From Stramenopiles sp. TOSAG23-2 (taxonomy: Eukaryota > Sar), in NCBI GenBank assembly GCA_900128395.1, contig LT649288.1, positions 1 through 45,384 of the forward strand: a stretch of 45,384 nt of DNA, in the 5' to 3' direction. The stretch's first letter is position 1. Every line of letters starts with the position of its first letter. The translations under genes were made by a program, and so were the position numbers. Below, piece after piece: positions 40,650 to 45,384 of the stretch. The notes beneath the pieces are model-generated. The model saw only the letters and a program-made list of their open reading frames with translations, did not search any database and was not told the origin of the DNA.

Positions 40650-41314
40650 ATTTCTGATTTCAGTTGTAATTCTTTTATGCTTTTATTTCGCTTTCAACGT
40701 AACACAATTACGTGGTACAAAAATTGCTGCAAAAATGAATTCTATTGAAGGAAATAGACGTATAATAACTGTTTATGTAGAAAAAAGTCAGTTGAGTATA
40801 TGTTATTGTAAAAACACACCACCATGATACTATACTATTATATACTACTACCATTTTTCTTTTTTTTTTTTGTGGTTGGTGATGTAAACTGGTAAATATT
40901 GTGTATTATATTATACAATTGTGCAATGGTGTGTGGTGTTATTATTTTGTTATTGCTTTGCAAAAGTCTGGCATTTTACAGTATTGAACCACCGCGATTA
41001 GCTATAGAAAAACACTAGTAAAACATAATACTAGATATTAATAGATTAAGATATATTAATGCTGTGTTTAACCTATTAAAAAATATTTGCCTATTTGCCC
41101 CCCATAATTTAAAAAATCGAATCTCAAAATCGGAATTGTGGTGCGAATCGGCGGAAAGAGATAGAGAAAACAAGAGGAAATATCATGATAAAAAATCAAA
41201 ACATTTTTCGTACGAATATATAAAATGTTCTCTTACTCACGTACGAATATAATATATATATAGTGGTGCGACAAAACACACACACTAATATTAACTCAAT
41301 CTTTCTATCTTTTT
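40650..41314. other. Intergenic between two minus-strand genes
   Basis: AT-rich promoter region of the coiled-coil gene and 3' flank of the FIG4-like gene. It has GGTGTGTGG-type and TACGAATATA words, and a T-run near 40857-40871. No gene seen. Confidence 0.45.
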
Positions 41315-44300
41315 TTAATACTCTTCCACTAGCAAATTCTTCATATAATCTTTCATAATTCTTTCCGGTTTATTATAATATTCACCACGCTCCTTTGATT
41401 CAAATAAAAATTCTTCTGCAGTAGAATATTTAGTACTATAATTTTCAATTTCACTTTGACGTAATCCAGTTACGTCGAAAATTTTCTCATTTGAATCATT
41501 TTCATAACATGCATCTGTATATCGGTCTATGGCAACATACGATTTGTAAATACCAACACTCTCATCTCCGATTTTATATGTATCAATAGAATGATTAGAT
41601 GAATCCAGCATTGATTTATCCATTGATAAATCATGGTCACCCTCTATTAAATAATCATCCTCCACTATCATTGATACACTGCCTTTATTAAATTCTTTCT
41701 TCAAACTTTTTGCATCTACATTATCATTTGGTTTATTATACTGCATATCCTTATTATTATTATTTGTCACTAAATCAGATGTTTGCAACGGCTTATCATT
41801 ACTTGTGATTGGATATTTATATTTTCCATAGACTTGTTTAGTTAATGTATCGAATCCTAAAGCAGTTTTACTATTGTCATTATCATTATTAATCGGATCT
41901 GGTGATGGGTTCCGATTAAAAAAAGAAAATCGCCTTTCCGACTTGGTAGTAATTTCTTCCTCTATATCGTCCTCCTCCTCAATATCGCCATCTCCCTCTG
42001 GTTCTTCAGCGGTTAAAGTACTATAATCAATGCTTTGATTTCTAAGCATTTTTAGAAATTCTTTATTATTGTGTTTCCCAATGGTATTTTGATTGCTTAT
42101 CATGAAATTATTATCGGAAACAGAGCTTGTACTATAACTTTTGTTCTTTATTCCGATTGATGAATTATATAAACTCTGTTTTGAATCACTCATAATAGAA
42201 TTACTTTTTGCATCTCTAACTTCGGTTACTTTCAAACTTCCACCGCCTCCAATGGGACTTCCAATCATTATACTGCTATTGGTCATAGCACTGCCACAAA
42301 GTGCACTAAATTTAATATTACCTTGCTTTCCAAAAATTACATCTTCCATAACAGGTGGTGTATCTGCGTATGGATCCCAGCTTGGTTGGTTGATAATAAA
42401 TTCACCATCTTTAGACAGTGATGTGTATGGTTTTTCATATTCACGGTCATCTTTCCATAATGGAAATTCCGTTTTAATTATGTCATGTTTAATATCAACG
42501 AATGGATTACCCTTTAATAAATCAATTACCCAATGCAACACGTTATTATCTAATCCACGCTCGCTTAATGATAAAATTGCTCGTTCTTCCTCCAGTTGCT
42601 TTGACAAACACATTTGGCGACCATGCCTGTTATGATCTATTGCTAATTCAGTAAGTTGTACATATGTTTTTGCATCATCAAAGCACTCGTATGTATTTGT
42701 ATAACGAGATGATGATGATGAGAAATGGCTAGCACTATTGGTGCCATCATCACTCTCTTTCACTTCTTCTTCTTCCTCTACTGTTTCTTCTACCGTATCA
42801 AGTGGAGTTTCTGACCACCATTTTCGAGACATTTTTTCATAACTTGGGACATAGTCCTGCAAGTGTAACTTATTATGCCAATAATAATCGCCATCTCTTT
42901 CCCATACTTTTTTTGGCGGACCCTCTAATGGCATGATACTTTTAATATAGTGTTCAGACGTATGTATTGATGGAATAAAATGTCCTAACACTAAATTTAT
43001 AGCATCTTGTTTTAATTTATCTGTGAAAGAATTGCTGTAATAACGACGTATGGACGTTAATACCTCCGCAGAACGTGAATTACTATTTACATCTTTACCA
43101 ACAGGCTGCCCAGAAACTTTTTTATGTGCTTGTGATCCTGCATATTGCATCGATATACGGTCACCTAAACGTTCATACATAAGCATGACTACTCTAACAA
43201 CAGGTGCATGATCATCTAATGAAACATCTTTTGCATCCATGCTGCTATTTGGGGCACGCATATCAATACCCATGGACCATAATTGTTTACCCAATACGCG
43301 TAATCCCATATAAAATTGTGCTACATTGGTTCTATCTAAGCAATCAATGCAATTTACACGCAAGACGCCTGCTTGTAACATGACATTGTAATTTGCATCA
43401 CTAACTTTTTCCTCTTGTGGATCGTTCATTTTGTTGTTGCTATCATTATCAGAAGTTTTTTTATATTTTAAGACAGATTCTTCTTCAAATGGTGAATGAA
43501 AATCGGTACCACGATTGATTAAACCAATCGTTAATTCCTGCATCTTTATCATTGCTTCAAATAATGTACTAACTCTATCTCCTGAACGCAACACAAATTT
43601 GTCATTTTCTTTCCACAAGACTATATGATTCAAACTGTAATTATCGCTACAGACTGTTGTTACAACCATTTCTCCATGGTATTCCCAAAACATAAATGTA
43701 CCACAACTTCGATCTTTCATCTTAATTATAACATGTGCTAATTTACATGCACCATGATAATATTTAATAGCAATTTTATCGATGCCATTGTTATTTTTTG
43801 AAGACGATGCATCATTAGAGTCAATGGAATGATCATCCATATGTTTATCAACTAAATCATCAAAACTGATGGAAACACTATTATTTTTATTTGAAGGCAA
43901 ATTACGTTTAGCATTATACAAAAAATAATCAGTTTCCTTTAAAGAAGTTTCTGCACATTCAGCCAAAGCATCTAAATGATAATGTCCACGGCCTGCTTTT
44001 TGTAAATGTTTGTAATCTAGTTCTAAATATGTCACTTTGTTCTTTGCTGGTGTGGTTATATTAATGCTTTGTATCGCTTCCCGAAAACGACTTCCTACAA
44101 GAATTTCACGTGGCTTCTTTTCCTTCAGACGTACTAAATTCAAACATGTTATCGGAGCACCATAACGTGAAATCATATCTTCTAAATGCATTTTGGTACT
44201 GAAAAAAAATGGATCTAATGGCAAAGGTACATTTTCTGCACCTTTTGATTGTGCTAATATAATATCTGGCTTTGGATCAGTTGCGCTTGTTTTTTGTGTC

Positions 44301-45358
44301 CAAAATACTGGAATTGATCCTCGATTTTGCACATGTGATGTAATGCGACCATCACCAACGTGTTCTATAATTTGTTCCACTTCTACATCATTAGCAACTT
44401 TGCCATCATCACTAATACCTCTTTTTAAATATCGTGTTCCTGCAAAATGTCTACTCCTACGTGCTATTACTGTCAATCGTATTTCCTCTCCAAATAATAA
44501 ACATGGTTGCTGCTCAAAACTACCATATACAAACTCAACAAACCAACTATCACATTTAACATTGTTTTGAAATTCATTTATTAAGAAATGATTCCATATG
44601 TACATACTTGCCGGCTTTCGCTTTTTCTCATCAAATTGCTTTAAATAATTGCTTTGAATACTTCGAGTAATATCATATGTATAACTGAAAAAAAAATCTT
44701 TTGTAAAATCTATTTGATTAAATATTCTACGATAATCTTTTTCACTCGCTTCCAAAGGTGTTTGAGTGACACGTAAATTATTAAATGTTTGTTTCACGCG
44801 ACCAAAAAAAGATTGTTCCACTTGTTCTATACGTGCTTTCCATATTGGCATCATGATAGTGCTTTCTAAAGAATAGATATTATGCCCAGCCACGGTACCT
44901 TCTAATATCTTCTTAGTACCTAAAATTAAATAATATCCTTGCAAAAATTTCACAAATCCAAGCAGTACACTTGCAATTGTTACTGAAATAAATCCTTTTG
45001 TCTCCCCAGCTTCTACGGTAGATATTATGGACTGTACTTCATTCCAAGAGTAATTATGGTCATCCTCTTGTATTATATCATTCAAAGATGTAAGTGAGTC
45101 ATCACGATCTAATTTAATTAAACGATACGTTTTTTCATTGGGATTATTATTATTGGAAGAATTGGATTGTGATATTTGATGGGGTTGATCAGACCTGCCA
45201 AATAAATAGATGCGAGCTTGTGTTTCATATACTTGTATTGATCGAAATTTTGTTAGATTTGGAGAATACTTATTATCATTATCATCATTATTATTATTAT
45301 TATTATTTTCTTGATATCTTGTTAAACGTTGTTTTAGATAATTTGATGCCTTGGACAT
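41315..45358 (-). CDS. FIG4: FIG4/SAC3-type SAC-domain phosphoinositide phosphatase with long C-terminal extension
   Basis: A 1347-residue protein. The N-terminal part (about 40-250) has the FIG4 pattern (QVYETQARIYLFG, GFVKFLQGYYLILGTKK, FFFSYTYDITRSIQ), and a SAC domain follows to about 830. The catalytic CX5R-T motif is CIDCLDRT (Cys670, Arg676). FIG4 removes the 5-phosphate of PI(3,5)P2 and stabilises the PIKfyve-Vac14 complex on endosomes and lysosome-like membranes. VKFLQGYYLILG and CLDRTN fit FIG4 better than Sac1, and there is no Sac1-type C-terminal membrane pair. A long acidic, low-complexity tail (about 860-1347) makes it far longer than typical FIG4 (about 900). The start is 26 bases from the window edge. 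Confidence 0.92.
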   Translation of the reverse strand: MSKASNYLKQRLTRYQENNNNNNNDDNDNKYSPNLTKFRSIQVYETQARIYLFGRSDQPHQISQSNSSNNNNPNEKTYRLIKLDRDDSLTSLNDIIQEDDHNYSWNEVQSIISTVEAGETKGFISVTIASVLLGFVKFLQGYYLILGTKKILEGTVAGHNIYSLESTIMMPIWKARIEQVEQSFFGRVKQTFNNLRVTQTPLEASEKDYRRIFNQIDFTKDFFFSYTYDITRSIQSNYLKQFDEKKRKPASMYIWNHFLINEFQNNVKCDSWFVEFVYGSFEQQPCLLFGEEIRLTVIARRSRHFAGTRYLKRGISDDGKVANDVEVEQIIEHVGDGRITSHVQNRGSIPVFWTQKTSATDPKPDIILAQSKGAENVPLPLDPFFFSTKMHLEDMISRYGAPITCLNLVRLKEKKPREILVGSRFREAIQSINITTPAKNKVTYLELDYKHLQKAGRGHYHLDALAECAETSLKETDYFLYNAKRNLPSNKNNSVSISFDDLVDKHMDDHSIDSNDASSSKNNNGIDKIAIKYYHGACKLAHVIIKMKDRSCGTFMFWEYHGEMVVTTVCSDNYSLNHIVLWKENDKFVLRSGDRVSTLFEAMIKMQELTIGLINRGTDFHSPFEEESVLKYKKTSDNDSNNKMNDPQEEKVSDANYNVMLQAGVLRVNCIDCLDRTNVAQFYMGLRVLGKQLWSMGIDMRAPNSSMDAKDVSLDDHAPVVRVVMLMYERLGDRISMQYAGSQAHKKVSGQPVGKDVNSNSRSAEVLTSIRRYYSNSFTDKLKQDAINLVLGHFIPSIHTSEHYIKSIMPLEGPPKKVWERDGDYYWHNKLHLQDYVPSYEKMSRKWWSETPLDTVEETVEEEEEVKESDDGTNSASHFSSSSSRYTNTYECFDDAKTYVQLTELAIDHNRHGRQMCLSKQLEEERAILSLSERGLDNNVLHWVIDLLKGNPFVDIKHDIIKTEFPLWKDDREYEKPYTSLSKDGEFIINQPSWDPYADTPPVMEDVIFGKQGNIKFSALCGSAMTNSSIMIGSPIGGGGSLKVTEVRDAKSNSIMSDSKQSLYNSSIGIKNKSYSTSSVSDNNFMISNQNTIGKHNNKEFLKMLRNQSIDYSTLTAEEPEGDGDIEEEDDIEEEITTKSERRFSFFNRNPSPDPINNDNDNSKTALGFDTLTKQVYGKYKYPITSNDKPLQTSDLVTNNNNKDMQYNKPNDNVDAKSLKKEFNKGSVSMIVEDDYLIEGDHDLSMDKSMLDSSNHSIDTYKIGDESVGIYKSYVAIDRYTDACYENDSNEKIFDVTGLRQSEIENYSTKYSTAEEFLFESKERGEYYNKPERIMKDYMKNLLVEEY

Positions 45359-45384
45359 ATTTTTTTTTTAAATTCTTATTTTAC

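Noticed and set aside
42141-42635. 164-codon plus-strand frame
   Set aside because: Shadow of the FIG4-like gene's C-terminal coding region.

Overview
This is AT-rich nuclear DNA from a eukaryotic microbe, most likely a flagellated protist. The evidence is asparagine-rich low-complexity coding, short GT-AG introns in a few genes, standard stop codons (TAA, TAG and TGA all end genes), densely packed genes on both strands, and eukaryote-only families. These families are Arp2/3 subunit ARPC1, a p24/TMED cargo receptor, a Sec14-GOLD protein, a FIG4-type SAC phosphatase and the cilium/flagellum protein CFAP36. I cannot fix the lineage from sequence alone. There are no rRNA, tRNA or CRISPR features that I could recognise.

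Layout. 1-9 kb: a contig-end-like A/G homopolymer, an Asn/Gln-rich protein, a leucine-rich-repeat protein, a TadA/ADAT2-like deaminase and a three-exon CFAP36-like gene. 9-20 kb: a basic RPxTA-motif protein, a large helical protein with a QW-like motif, small or unknown proteins, an AGC-like kinase, a MITE-like inverted-repeat element (16.7-17.1 kb) with related degenerate repeats near 18.1-18.3 kb, an ABM-fold mitochondrial candidate and ARPC1. 20-26 kb: a von Willebrand A protein and a long coiled-coil protein ending in a cyclic-nucleotide-binding domain that is split by one in-frame TGA. 26-39 kb: Sec14-GOLD, a very-long-chain acyl-CoA synthetase/FATP, a PhoD-type phosphatase, an arylsulfatase-like gene, a basic coiled-coil protein and a p24 protein. 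39-45 kb: a coiled-coil protein and a large FIG4-like phosphatase.

Functional themes are membrane lipid and trafficking functions (Sec14, FATP, p24, FIG4), secreted or lumenal hydrolases (PhoD, sulfatase), actin (ARPC1) and flagellar biology (CFAP36 and possibly the RPxTA protein). Genes are independent transcription units, not operons.

The most striking feature is a cluster of about a dozen short direct duplications between 24.6 and 39.4 kb. Most have units of 69-151 bp; one is 235 bp and one about 450 bp. I saw none of similar size and freshness outside this interval. They hit coding interiors and gene ends. Three are in frame inside one gene, several create short upstream ORFs or altered C-termini, and one breaks the sulfatase. 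One duplication carries, at its junction, an exact 51-bp copy of coding sequence from about 12 kb away. This is either a real local duplication process with templated insertion, or a local assembly or haplotype-merging problem. Raw reads would decide.
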